This document shows, one piece after another, positions 54,384 to 63,020 of a stretch of DNA of 64,000 nt (positions are counted from its first letter, which is position 1; each line of letters begins with the position of its first letter). Source of the DNA: Streptomyces sp. P3 (GTDB lineage Bacteria > Actinomycetota > Actinomycetes > Streptomycetales > Streptomycetaceae). The stretch lies in contig NZ_CP028369.1 in NCBI RefSeq assembly GCF_003032475.1, forward strand, positions 7,440,001 through 7,504,000, written 5' to 3'. The notes below the pieces were generated by a model that worked only from the letters and a program-made list of their open reading frames with translations, searched no databases and was not told where the DNA came from. The position numbers were made by a program, and so were the translations under genes.

Positions 54384-55349
54384 TCAGGCCTCCGGGATCT
54401 CGAACTTCGACGTGCGCCGCATCCCGGCCGCCCGTCCCTTGCCGGAGATGACCAGCGCCATCTTGCGGCTGGCCTCGTCGATCATCTCGTCGCCGAGCAT
54501 CGCCGAGCCCTTCTTGCCGCCCGCCTCGGACGTGCAGTAGTCGTAGGCGTCCAGGATCAGCTCGGCGTGGTCGAAGTCCTCCTGCGACGGGGAGAAGATC
54601 TCGTTGGACGCCTCGACCTGGCCCGGGTGCAGCACCCACTTGCCGTCGAAGCCGAGCGCGGCGGCGCGCTGCGCGACCGCGCGGTAGCCGTCCACGTTGC
54701 GGATCTGCAGGTAGGGGCCGTCGATCGCCTGGAGGTCGTTGGCGCGGGCGGCCATCAGGATCTTCATCAGGATGTAGTGGTAGGCGTCCGCCGGGTAGCC
54801 GGGCGGCTGCTCGCCCACGACCAGCGACTTCATGTTGATCGACGCCATGAAGTCGGCCGGGCCGAAGATGATCGTCTCGACGCGCGGGGAGGCCTGCGCG
54901 ATCTCGTTGACGTTGTTGAGGCCCTGGGCGTTCTCGATCTGCGCCTCGATGCCGATGCGGCCGACCTCGAAGCCCATGGTCTTCTCGATCTGCGTCAGCA
55001 GCAGGTCGAGGGCGACGATCTGCTGGGCGTTCTGCACCTTCGGCAGCATGATGCAGTCGAGGTGGGGTCCGGCCCCCTCGACCACCGTCACGACGTCGCG
55101 GTACGTCCACTCGGTCGTCCAGTCGTTGACGCGCACCACCCTCGTCTTGCCGGTCCAGTCGCCCTCGTTGAGGAACTTGACGATGGTGTGGCGGGCCTCG
55201 GGCTTGGCGAGCGGCGCGCACGCGTCCTCGAGGTCCAGGAAGACCTGGTCCGCCGGGAGGCCCTGTGCCTTCTCCAGGAAGCGGGGGTTGCTCCCGGGCA
55301 CCGCGAGGCAGGAGCGTCGCGGACGCAGACGGTTGACGGGCGTGGTCAT
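54384..55349 (-). CDS. mcl: CitE/HpcH-type lyase, probable beta-methylmalyl-CoA/L-malyl-CoA lyase
   Basis: A 321-residue HpcH/HpaI aldolase fold. PRRSCLAVPGSNPRFLEKA, FLDLEDACAP, EAQIENAQGL and PADFMAS carry the metal-binding Glu/Asp residues, and KWVLHPGQV ends the barrel. It cleaves beta-methylmalyl-CoA to glyoxylate and propionyl-CoA in the ethylmalonyl-CoA pathway. It starts at the ATG at 55349 within the meaA stop (ATGA overlap). Malate synthase or thioesterase partners are not in the window. Confidence 0.87.
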   Translation of the reverse strand: MTTPVNRLRPRRSCLAVPGSNPRFLEKAQGLPADQVFLDLEDACAPLAKPEARHTIVKFLNEGDWTGKTRVVRVNDWTTEWTYRDVVTVVEGAGPHLDCIMLPKVQNAQQIVALDLLLTQIEKTMGFEVGRIGIEAQIENAQGLNNVNEIAQASPRVETIIFGPADFMASINMKSLVVGEQPPGYPADAYHYILMKILMAARANDLQAIDGPYLQIRNVDGYRAVAQRAAALGFDGKWVLHPGQVEASNEIFSPSQEDFDHAELILDAYDYCTSEAGGKKGSAMLGDEMIDEASRKMALVISGKGRAAGMRRTSKFEIPEA

Positions 55350-57394
55350 GCGGGGACCTCCAGGGGGTCGAGCTTGTTCGCTTTGCGGATCTCGTCGACG
55401 ATGCGGCCGATGATTCCGGTGATGTCGAAGTCCTTCGGGGTGAAGACCGCGGCCACGCCGGCGGCCCGGAGCTGCTCGGCGTCTCCATTCGGGATGATGC
55501 CACCGGCGATCACCGGGATGTCTGTGGCACCGGCCACACGCAGCCGTTCGAGGACGTCCGGCACCAGTTGGGCGTGCGATCCGGAGAGGATGGACAGGCC
55601 GACGGCGTGCACGTCCTCCTCGAGCGCCGCGTCCACGATCTGCTCGGGCGTCAGCCGGATGCCCTGGTAGACCACTTCGAACCCGGCGTCGCGGGCCCGC
55701 ACGGCGATCTGCTCGGCACCGTTGGAGTGCCCGTCCAGGCCCGGCTTGCCGACCAGGAAGCGCAGCTTGCCGACACCCATGTCCTTCGCGGTCAGGTCCA
55801 CCCTGCGGCGGACGTCGGCCATGGCCGAGCCCTCCTCCGCCGGGACCGCCACCGGCGCCGACGACACGCCGGTCGGAGCGCGGAACTCGCCGAACACCTC
55901 GCGCAGCGCCCCGGCCCACTCACCGGTCGTGACGCCGGCGCGGGCGCACTCCAGGGTCGCCTCCATGAGGTTGGCGGTGCCCTTGGCGGCCTCCTTCAGC
56001 TTCTCCAGCGCCTTGCACGGACGCGGGTGGTTGAAGGGCGGCTGGTACCGCGTGTCGCGCCAGTGCTGCAGGGAGGCGACGACCCGGGCCTCCACCGCCG
56101 GGTCGACCGTCTGGATCGCGGTGTCGAGGTCGGCGGTCAGCGGGTTGGGCTCGGTCGTCTCGAAGACGTTGACGCCGATGATCTTCTCCTCGCCCGACTC
56201 GATGCGGGCGCGCCGCTCGGCGTGCGAGGAGACCAGCTGCGACTTCAGGTAGCCGGACTCGACGGCGGCCATCGCGCCGCCCATCTCCTGGATCCGCCCG
56301 ATCTCCGCGAGGGACGCCTCGACCAGCTCGGTGACCTTCGCCTCGACGACGTGCGAGCCCGCGAAGATGTCCTCGTACTCCAGCAGGTCGCTCTCCAGGG
56401 CGAGGACCTGCTGGATGCGCAGGCTCCACTGCTGGTCCCAGGGCCGGGGCAGGCCCAGGGCCTCGTTCCAGGCCGGCAGCTGCACGGCACGCGCGCGTGC
56501 GTCCTTCGACAGCGTCACGGCGAGCATCTCCAGCACGATCCGCTGGACGTTGTTCTCCGGCTGCGCCTCCGTCAGGCCCAGGGAGTTGACCTGGACGCCG
56601 TAGCGGAAGCGGCGCTGCTTGGGGTTGTCGATGCCGTAGCGCTCGCGGGTGATCTGGTCCCAGATACGGCCGAAGGCGCGCATCTTGCACATCTCCTCGA
56701 TGAAGCGGACGCCCGCGTTCACGAAGAAGGAGATACGGGCGACGACGTCGCCGAACTTGTCGGCCGGCACCTGCCCGGAGTCCCGGACGGCGTCCAGCAC
56801 GGCGATCGCCGTGGACATCGCGTACGCGATCTCCTGCACCGGCGTGGCCCCGGCCTCCTGCAGGTGGTAGCTGCAGATGTTGATCGGGTTCCACTTCGGC
56901 ATGTGGGAGACCGTGTACGCGATCATGTCCGTCGTCAGACGCAGGCTCGGCCCCGGCGGGAAGACGTGCGTCCCCCGGGACAGGTACTCCTTGACGATGT
57001 CGTTCTGGGTCGTGCCCTGGAGCAGGGTGACGTCCGCGCCCTGCTCCTCGGCGACGACCTGGTAGAGCGCCAGCAGCCACATGGCGGTGGCGTTGATCGT
57101 CATCGAGGTGTTCATCTGCTCCAGGGGGATGTCCTGGAACAGCCTGCGCATGTCGCCGAGGTGGGCCACCGGCACGCCGACCCGGCCGACCTCGCCGCGG
57201 GCGAGGACGTGGTCGGAGTCGTAGCCGGTCTGGGTGGGCAGGTCGAACGCGACCGACAGACCCGTCTGACCCTTGGCGAGGTTGCGCCGGTACAGCTCGT
57301 TGGACGCCTCGGCCGTGGAGTGACCGGCGTACGTGCGCATGAGCCACGGCCGGTCCTTCTCCCGCAGTCCTTCGGCGGGCTGACGCTCAGTCAT
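55346..57394 (-). CDS. meaA: Ethylmalonyl-CoA mutase (MeaA), adenosylcobalamin-dependent
   Basis: A 682-residue mutase with a methylmalonyl-CoA-mutase-type barrel (about 1-520), with LPTQTGYDSDHVLARGEVGRVG and the NTSMTINATAMW stretch. A C-terminal B12-binding domain (about 550-675) has D-x-H-x-x-G in GLDGHSNG, plus SILSGSHAQL and GGIIPNGD. It rearranges ethylmalonyl-CoA, made by Ccr, to methylsuccinyl-CoA. The order ccr-meaA-mcl-mch-mcd matches the pathway. It starts at the ATG at 57394, 17 bases after ccr. Confidence 0.93.
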   Translation of the reverse strand: MTERQPAEGLREKDRPWLMRTYAGHSTAEASNELYRRNLAKGQTGLSVAFDLPTQTGYDSDHVLARGEVGRVGVPVAHLGDMRRLFQDIPLEQMNTSMTINATAMWLLALYQVVAEEQGADVTLLQGTTQNDIVKEYLSRGTHVFPPGPSLRLTTDMIAYTVSHMPKWNPINICSYHLQEAGATPVQEIAYAMSTAIAVLDAVRDSGQVPADKFGDVVARISFFVNAGVRFIEEMCKMRAFGRIWDQITRERYGIDNPKQRRFRYGVQVNSLGLTEAQPENNVQRIVLEMLAVTLSKDARARAVQLPAWNEALGLPRPWDQQWSLRIQQVLALESDLLEYEDIFAGSHVVEAKVTELVEASLAEIGRIQEMGGAMAAVESGYLKSQLVSSHAERRARIESGEEKIIGVNVFETTEPNPLTADLDTAIQTVDPAVEARVVASLQHWRDTRYQPPFNHPRPCKALEKLKEAAKGTANLMEATLECARAGVTTGEWAGALREVFGEFRAPTGVSSAPVAVPAEEGSAMADVRRRVDLTAKDMGVGKLRFLVGKPGLDGHSNGAEQIAVRARDAGFEVVYQGIRLTPEQIVDAALEEDVHAVGLSILSGSHAQLVPDVLERLRVAGATDIPVIAGGIIPNGDAEQLRAAGVAAVFTPKDFDITGIIGRIVDEIRKANKLDPLEVPA

Positions 57395-57411
57395 CTATGA
57401 CCCCGGGTGTC

Positions 57412-58755
57412 TCAGATGTTGCGGAAGCGGTTGATGGCGTCGATGTGCTGGGCGCGCTTGGCCTCGTCGCGCACGCCCAGCCCCTCCTGGGGGGCCAGCG
57501 CGAGGACGCCGACCTTGCCCTGGTGGAGGTTGCGGTGCACGTCGTAGGCGGCCTGGCCGGTCTCCTCCAGGGAGTAGACCTTCGACAGCGTCGGGTGGAT
57601 CCTGCCCTTCGCGACCAGCCGGTTGGCCTCCCAGGCCTCGCGGTAGTTGGCGAAGTGCGAGCCGATGATCCGCTTCAGTGACATCCACAGGTAGCGGTTG
57701 TCGTACTGGTGCATGTAGCCCGAGGTCGAGGCGCAGGTGGTGATGGTGCCGCCCTTGCGGGTGACGTACACGGAGGCGCCGAAGGTCTCACGGCCGGGGT
57801 GTTCGAAGACGATGTCGATGTCCTCGCCGCCGGTGAGTTCGCGGATGCGCTTGCCGAAGCGCTTCCACTCCTTGGGGTCCTGGGTGTTCTCGTCCTTCCA
57901 GAACCGGTAGTCCTCGGCGGTGCGGTCGATGATCGCCTCGGCGCCCATGGCCCGGCAGATCTCGGCCTTCTGCGGCGAGGAGACGACGCAGATCGGGTTG
58001 GCGCCGCCGGCCAGCGCGAACTGCGTGGCGTAGCTGCCGAGTCCGCCGCTGGCGCCCCAGATCAGGACGTTGTCGCCCTGCTTCATGCCGGCGCCGTTGC
58101 GGGAGACCAGTTGCCGGTAGGCGGTGGAGTTGACGAGGCCGGGGGCCGCCGCCTCCTCCCACGACAGGTGGTCCGGCTTCGGCATCAGCTGGTTGGACTT
58201 GACCAGGGCGATCTCCGCCAGGCCGCCGAAGTTGGTCTCGAAGCCCCAGATGCGCTGCTCGGGGTCGAGCATCGTGTCGTTGTGGCCGTCCGAGGACTCC
58301 AGCTCGACGGAGAGACAGTGCGCGACGACCTCGTCGCCCGGCCTCCAGGCGTTGACGCCCGGGCCGGTGCGCAGCACGACGCCCGCGAGGTCGGAGCCGA
58401 TGATGTGGTATGGCAGGTCGTGCCGCTTGGTGAGCTCGCTGAGGCGGCCGTAGCGCTCCAGGAAGGAGAACGTCGAGACCGGCTCGAAGATCGAGGTCCA
58501 CACGGAGTTGTAGTTGACCGAGGAGGCCATGACGGCCACCAGGGCCTCGCCCGGTCCGAGCTCGGGCAGGGCCACCTCGTCCAGGTGGATCGACTTGCGC
58601 GGGTCCTTGTCGCGGGTCTCCAGGCCCGCGAACATCTCCGTCTCGTCCTTGTGCACGGTGATCGCGCGGTAGGACTCGGGGAGCGGCAGAGCGGCGAAGT
58701 CGTCCGGCGTGGACTCCGGCGACTGGATCGCGTCCAGGATCTTGTTCATGGTCAC
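57412..58755 (-). CDS. ccr: Crotonyl-CoA carboxylase/reductase
   Basis: A 447-residue medium-chain dehydrogenase/reductase. The ETNFGGLAEIALVKSNQLMPKP stretch, the nucleotide-binding IWGASGGLGSYATQFALAGG, the CO2-binding FEHPGRETFG and the CoA-contacting SHFANYREAWEANRL are all recognisable. It reduces crotonyl-CoA with NADPH while fixing CO2, giving ethylmalonyl-CoA. This is the first committed step of the operon that continues downstream. I chose the GTG at 58755, which has GGAGG seven bases upstream; an ATG is two codons later. Confidence 0.94.
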   Translation of the reverse strand: MTMNKILDAIQSPESTPDDFAALPLPESYRAITVHKDETEMFAGLETRDKDPRKSIHLDEVALPELGPGEALVAVMASSVNYNSVWTSIFEPVSTFSFLERYGRLSELTKRHDLPYHIIGSDLAGVVLRTGPGVNAWRPGDEVVAHCLSVELESSDGHNDTMLDPEQRIWGFETNFGGLAEIALVKSNQLMPKPDHLSWEEAAAPGLVNSTAYRQLVSRNGAGMKQGDNVLIWGASGGLGSYATQFALAGGANPICVVSSPQKAEICRAMGAEAIIDRTAEDYRFWKDENTQDPKEWKRFGKRIRELTGGEDIDIVFEHPGRETFGASVYVTRKGGTITTCASTSGYMHQYDNRYLWMSLKRIIGSHFANYREAWEANRLVAKGRIHPTLSKVYSLEETGQAAYDVHRNLHQGKVGVLALAPQEGLGVRDEAKRAQHIDAINRFRNI

Positions 58756-58985
58756 GGTGTTGCCTCCGGCGGTGAGCGCCCTGAGGGAGGGGCGCTGGGG
58801 TGTACGTCGGTGCTGCTGAGGGTTCGGGGAAGTGCCGTCGGTTCGGCGGTGTGGTTCGGCAGCGCTTTGTGGCGCGGGAGGTTGCCTGTGACGCAGGCGT
58901 CCGGGCGCGCAATCCATGAGGGTTGCGGGGACAGCCGGCGTACGTGTGGTCTCTGCACGCCGGCCGCCCGGACATCTTCAACGTA

Positions 58986-59021
58986 TGACACCGCGTGTCA
59001 CCTCGCAAGGCACTGAGTGCC
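58986..59021. promoter_or_regulatory. Two palindromes upstream of ccr (TetR-type operator candidates)
   Basis: TGACAC-CGC-GTGTCA at 58986-59000 and GGCACT-G-AGTGCC at 59009-59021 are both perfect in their arms, about 22 bases apart centre to centre, roughly two helical turns. They sit about 230-265 bases from the ccr start. The TetR gene just beyond is the natural candidate to bind them. Confidence 0.45.
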
Positions 59022-59119
59022 AGAACTTCCTCTCAGCTGAAATCTTTACGTAACAAATGAGCGATGATCGATCGAACGCGCGCGTAATTCCGCGCGAAAA
59101 GGTGCTCTGACATGCCAAA

Positions 59120-59143
59120 ACGGCCACCCGGAGGGGTGGCCGT
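59120..59143 (-). terminator. Intrinsic terminator of the TetR gene
   Basis: Perfect 10-base arms ACGGCCACCC and GGGTGGCCGT around a GGAG loop. On the minus strand the stem runs directly into TTTT, a classical rho-independent form. It lies about 95 bases past the TetR stop at 59239. Confidence 0.85.
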
Positions 59144-59163
59144 CATCACAGCGCGAAGGGACC

Positions 59164-59205
59164 GCGAGGGACCGTGGAGGGGCCGCGAGGGACCGTGGAG
59201 GGGCC
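59164..59205. repeat. 21-bp tandem repeat, two exact copies
   Basis: GCGAGGGACCGTGGAGGGGCC is repeated exactly at 59164-59184 and 59185-59205, between the TetR stop codon and its terminator. It would be transcribed as part of the TetR 3' untranslated region. Confidence 0.8.
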
Positions 59206-59238
59206 GCGAGTCGGACGCGGAACCGACGCGGAGGGGGC

Positions 59239-60051
59239 TCAGCGCTCCTTGAGCGCCTGCTCGATGGTGCGCATGACCTCGTCCAGCGACGCGTCGGTCC
59301 GGGCGACGGTGACCAGCACCTCGCCCGCGGAGGAGACCGCCGCCGCGGCTGGCTGCGGGGCGGCGGCGCCCCGGCCGGCGCCGATGCCCGTCCCGAACGT
59401 CTTGCGCACGATGGCGAAGGCGTGGTCGAGCTGGCTCTCGACGTCGCCCTGGCCGCCGGCCCTCAGCCAGCGCCGCAGGACGTGGTTGTGGGCGGTGACC
59501 ACGGCGGAGGCGGCGACCTCGGCGAGCAGCGGGTCGTCGTTGGCGTCGTCGTCGTGCGCGTGCTCGTCGAAATGGCCGAGGAGATAGCGGGTGAACAGCC
59601 GCTCGTAGCGGGCCACCGACGCGATCTCGGCCTCGCGCAGGGTGGGCACCTCGCGCGTGAGCTTGTAGCGGGCGACCGAGATCTCCGGCCGCGCCGCGTA
59701 CATGCGCATGACCTCCTTGATGCCCCGGCACACCGTGTCCAGCGGGTGCTCGTGCGCGGGAGCCGCGTTCAGCACGGCCTCGGCCCGGATCAGGGTGTCG
59801 TCGTGGTCGGGGAAGATCGCCTCTTCCTTCGAGCGGAAGTGACGGAAGAAGGTGCGGCGGGCGACCCCGGCCGCCGCGGCGATCTCGTCGACGGTGGTCG
59901 CCTCGTACCCCTTGGTCGAGAACAGCTCCATGGCCGCGGCCGCCAGTTCTCGGCGCATCTTGAGCCGCTGGGCGGCCGCGCGGCCGCCTGCGGCGCTCTC
60001 CGGCGCGTCGGGCGTGGCTGGTGTACGTGAGGACCTGGCGGGCTGGGACAT
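59239..60051 (-). CDS. TetR family transcriptional regulator
   Basis: 270 residues. The DNA-binding domain lies at about 27-80, with the helix-turn-helix in ATTVDEIAAAAGVARRTFFRHFRSKEEAIF. The ligand domain is helical, ending in an Ala/Pro-rich stretch and a DASLDEVMRTIEQALKER helix. It lies between the ethylmalonyl-CoA operon and the 3-hydroxyacyl-CoA dehydrogenase, in the same orientation as both, so it probably senses an acyl-CoA and controls one or both. It starts at the ATG at 60051; an ATG at 60069 is possible. No strong ribosome site is seen. Confidence 0.87.
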   Translation of the reverse strand: MSQPARSSRTPATPDAPESAAGGRAAAQRLKMRRELAAAAMELFSTKGYEATTVDEIAAAAGVARRTFFRHFRSKEEAIFPDHDDTLIRAEAVLNAAPAHEHPLDTVCRGIKEVMRMYAARPEISVARYKLTREVPTLREAEIASVARYERLFTRYLLGHFDEHAHDDDANDDPLLAEVAASAVVTAHNHVLRRWLRAGGQGDVESQLDHAFAIVRKTFGTGIGAGRGAAAPQPAAAAVSSAGEVLVTVARTDASLDEVMRTIEQALKER

Positions 60052-60187
60052 GACCCGAACGTACTGCATGTGCGCAGCTCGGTGCGCCTGTCCGGGGCTT
60101 CCCCCGCCCTCGGCGGGCGGGGGTGCTCCGGTGGGGCCGAGCAGGCCGCCCCAGTCCTTCGGCGCCCAGAACCAGTCGCCGGCGCCC

Positions 60188-61993
60188 TCAGCGGCGGGCA
60201 TATTCGCGGAAGCCGCGGCCGGTCTTGCGGCCGAGGCAGCCCGCGGCCACCAGGTGCTCCAGCAGTGGCGCCGGCGCCAGTCCCGGGTCGCGGAACTCGC
60301 GGTGCAGGACCTTCTCGATCGCGAGCGAGACGTCGAGCCCGACGACGTCCAGCAGCTCGAAGGGGCCCATCGGATACCCGCCGCCCAGCTTCATCGCGGC
60401 GTCGATGTCGTCCAGGGTCGCGTAGTGGTCCTGCACCATCTTGATCGCGTTGTTGAGGTACGGGAAGAGCAGCGCGTTCACGATGAAGCCCGCCCGGTCC
60501 CCGCAGTCGACGGCGTGCTTCTTGATCCGCGCGCACACCTCGTGGACCGTCGCGTGGACGTCCTCGGCCGTCAGCACCGTGCGCACGACCTCGACCAGCT
60601 TCATCGCGGGCGCCGGGTTGAAGAAGTGCATCCCGATCACGTCCTGCGGGCGCGAAGTGGCCCGGGCGCAGGCGACGACCGGCAGCGAGGAGGTCGTCGT
60701 GGCGAGGACCGCGCCGGGCTTGCACACCTTGTCCAGAGTCGCGAAGAGCTGCTGCTTGACCTCGAGGTCCTCGGCGACCGCCTCCAGCGCCAGGTCGACG
60801 TCGGCGAACGCGTCGTAGGAGCCGGCCGGGGTGATCCGGTCCAGGATCTGCGCGGCGGCCTCGGCGGTCAGCCGGCCCTTGTCGACGGAACGCGCGAGCG
60901 ACTTGCCGATCCGGGCCTTGGCGGTCTGCGCCTTCTCCTCGCTGCGGGCGGCGAGGACGACGTCGTAACCGGCCTTGGCGAAGACCTCGGCGATGCCGGA
61001 GGCCATGGTGCCGGAGCCGGCGACGCCGACCGAGGAGACCACGCGTCCCGCCGCCCCGGCCCCGTCCGACAGCGGGGTCAGCGCGTCCGGGACGACCGTC
61101 GCGCCGCCCGGGGTCTCGTAGGTGTAGAAGCCGCGGCCCGACTTACGGCCCGTCAGGCCGGCCTCGCTGAGCTGCTTGAGGATCGGTGCGGGGGCGTGCA
61201 GACGGTCGTGGGACTCGGCGTACATGGCCTCCAGGACCGTACGGGCGGTGTCGACGCCGATGAGGTCCAGCAGCGCCAGCGGGCCCATCGGCAGGCCGCA
61301 GCCGAGCCGCATCGCCGCGTCGATGTCCTCACGGGAGGCGTACCGGGCCTCGTACATCGCGGCGGCCTGGTTGAGGTAGCCGAACAGCAGTCCGTCGGCG
61401 ACGAAGCCGGGCCGGTCGCCGACCGCGACGGGCTCCTTGCCCAGGTCGAGCGCGAGGTCGGTGACGGCGGTGACGGCGGCCGGGGCGGTCAGCACCGAGG
61501 AGACGACCTCGATCAGCTTCATGGCCGGCGCCGGGTTGAAGAAGTGCAGGCCCAGCACCCGCTCCGGGTGGGCCGAGTCGGCGGCGAGGCGGGTCACGGA
61601 GAGCGCGTTGGTGCCGGTGGCGAGGATGGTCCCGGGACGCACGATCCCGTCCAGCTCGCGGAAGATCTGCTGCTTGACCTCGTACGACTCCGGCGCCACC
61701 TCGATCACGAGGTCGGCGTCGGCCGCGGTGCGCAGGTCGGTGGAGACGCGGACCCGGGCCAGGACGTCCGTGCGCTCCTGCTCGGTGAGCCGCCCGCGCC
61801 GCACGGAGCGGGCGGTGGAGGCCTCCAGCGCGGCGACGGCGGCTGCGGTCTGGGCCTCGCTGACGTCGACGCCGATCACGTCGCGGCCGGCCGTGGCCAG
61901 GACCTCGGCGATGCCGGAGCCCATGGTGCCCAGACCGATGACGGCGATCGTCTGGAGCGGGGACAGAGGGGTGTCGGACAGGGGAGCGGCCAT
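60188..61993 (-). CDS. Two-module 3-hydroxyacyl-CoA dehydrogenase (PaaH/FadB-like)
   Basis: 601 residues made of two tandem 3-hydroxyacyl-CoA dehydrogenase units (about 14-300 and about 310-600). Each has a Rossmann motif (GLGTMGSGIAEVL and GSGTMASGIAEVF), the HFFNPAPAMKL active-site block with the catalytic His, and a C-terminal GRKSGRGFYTY- or GRKTGRGFREY-type motif. It oxidises or reduces 3-hydroxyacyl-CoA with NAD(H), for example 3-hydroxybutyryl-CoA. That would supply crotonyl-CoA for the ccr operon. GGAG lies eight bases before the ATG at 61993. It is transcribed toward the TetR gene, which starts 136 bases after this stop. Confidence 0.9.
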   Translation of the reverse strand: MAAPLSDTPLSPLQTIAVIGLGTMGSGIAEVLATAGRDVIGVDVSEAQTAAAVAALEASTARSVRRGRLTEQERTDVLARVRVSTDLRTAADADLVIEVAPESYEVKQQIFRELDGIVRPGTILATGTNALSVTRLAADSAHPERVLGLHFFNPAPAMKLIEVVSSVLTAPAAVTAVTDLALDLGKEPVAVGDRPGFVADGLLFGYLNQAAAMYEARYASREDIDAAMRLGCGLPMGPLALLDLIGVDTARTVLEAMYAESHDRLHAPAPILKQLSEAGLTGRKSGRGFYTYETPGGATVVPDALTPLSDGAGAAGRVVSSVGVAGSGTMASGIAEVFAKAGYDVVLAARSEEKAQTAKARIGKSLARSVDKGRLTAEAAAQILDRITPAGSYDAFADVDLALEAVAEDLEVKQQLFATLDKVCKPGAVLATTTSSLPVVACARATSRPQDVIGMHFFNPAPAMKLVEVVRTVLTAEDVHATVHEVCARIKKHAVDCGDRAGFIVNALLFPYLNNAIKMVQDHYATLDDIDAAMKLGGGYPMGPFELLDVVGLDVSLAIEKVLHREFRDPGLAPAPLLEHLVAAGCLGRKTGRGFREYARR

Positions 61994-62380
61994 CGCGGGA
62001 CTCCAGGAATGAGGTGACGACTGGGAACGCCCCCGGTGCGCCGGGGAGCCTCGAGAGGGCCGGGCGCACCGGGTGCGGAGAAAAGGGAGTGCGGGTGTGG
62101 TGCCGGGCTGCATGCGCACACGCCCGGTGCCGTCATTGCGGGCGTGCACACGCCCCATGACGAACAGGAGTTCCGACCGGCCCTGTCCCGTGGCCGGGTC
62201 GTACAGCGGTACACGCGGTACCGAACCGACATCTCGCGGCGACTGCGTCACCAGGCCGCCACGAGGAGGTGCTGCGAGTGGGTGACTCGCTCGAATGAGC
62301 TTAACCCGTGGGTAACGAGCGCGCCAGCCCCTTGGCTGTGATGCACCTCCCTTCCGGGACGAACACCTAGGCTCGGCCAT
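61994..62380. other. Divergent intergenic region, 3-HAD gene to HEAT-repeat gene
   Basis: About 390 bases without a credible gene. GCGGTACACGCGGTACC near 62207 and TTAACCCGTGGGTAAC at 62301-62316 are imperfect palindromes that might be operators. CACACGCC-type octamers recur around 62110-62155. Confidence 0.4.
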
Positions 62381-62956
62381 ATGGACGAAGAGTTGCGATC
62401 GCTCACGGAGCGCTTACGGCGGGAGTCGGGAGGCACGGCACTCTACGAGCGGCTCAACGCCACCGCCGACCACGACGCACTGGCGCAGGTGCTCATCGAG
62501 CCGGGACAGCCGCTGTGGGCCCGCGAACTGGCCGCGTTCCGGCTGGGGGTGGCCGGGGACCGCCGCGCCTTCGAGGCGCTCGTCCTGCTGCTCAACCACC
62601 GGGACCCGGCGCGCTGCGTCTGCGCCGCGCACGCGCTGGCCCGCCTCGACGACCCGCGCACCGCCCGTGCGGCCGCCGCCCTGGCCACCAACGAGCTGCG
62701 TGTGGCGTACGCCCTGCAGCCCGTCCGGCTGCTGGTGGAACTGCGCGCGCCCGAGGCCGTGCCCGCGCTGATCACGACGCTGCGGCGGCGGCTGCGGCCG
62801 CACGACCCCTACCGGCGGGTGGCGCTCGCCTGTGTGGAGGGGCTCGGCACACTGGGCGACGGCCGTGCCCGGCCGGTGCTGAACGACGCGCTCGCCCACC
62901 CGGTCCTCGCCGAGGCGGCCGTGCACGCGCTGGCGCGCATCCCCCGGCAGCGGTGA
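62381..62956 (+). CDS. HEAT-repeat domain protein
   Basis: A 191-residue all-helical protein with five to six PBS-lyase/HEAT-like repeats, for example LWARELAAFRLGVAGDRRAFEALVLLLNH and RCVCAAHALARLDDPRTARAAAAL. It has no signal peptide or catalytic motif and is likely a scaffold or binding protein. CCTAGGCT at 62367-62374 lies about seven bases before the ATG and resembles a -10 element, so the mRNA may be leaderless. Confidence 0.75.
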   Translation: MDEELRSLTERLRRESGGTALYERLNATADHDALAQVLIEPGQPLWARELAAFRLGVAGDRRAFEALVLLLNHRDPARCVCAAHALARLDDPRTARAAAALATNELRVAYALQPVRLLVELRAPEAVPALITTLRRRLRPHDPYRRVALACVEGLGTLGDGRARPVLNDALAHPVLAEAAVHALARIPRQR

Positions 62957-62970
62957 GCACCCGGACCGGG

Positions 62971-63010
62971 ACCCGGACCCGGCGGACCCGGACCCGGCGG
63001 ACCCGGGCCG
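62971..63010. repeat. 15-bp tandem repeat after the HEAT gene
   Basis: ACCCGGACCCGGCGG is exact at 62971-62985 and 62986-63000, followed by a partial copy. It lies between the convergent HEAT-repeat and GNAT genes. Confidence 0.75.
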
Positions 63011-63020
63011 CGCGGGCGGG

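Larger units (their letters stand above)
58756..59238. other. Region between ccr and the TetR gene, with operators, repeats and a terminator
   Basis: No gene is seen in these 480 bases. It includes the ccr promoter side with two palindromes (58986-59021), the AT-rich stretch TTTACGTAACAAATGAG (59045-59061), the TetR-gene terminator (59120-59143) and a 21-bp tandem repeat (59164-59205). Confidence 0.5.
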
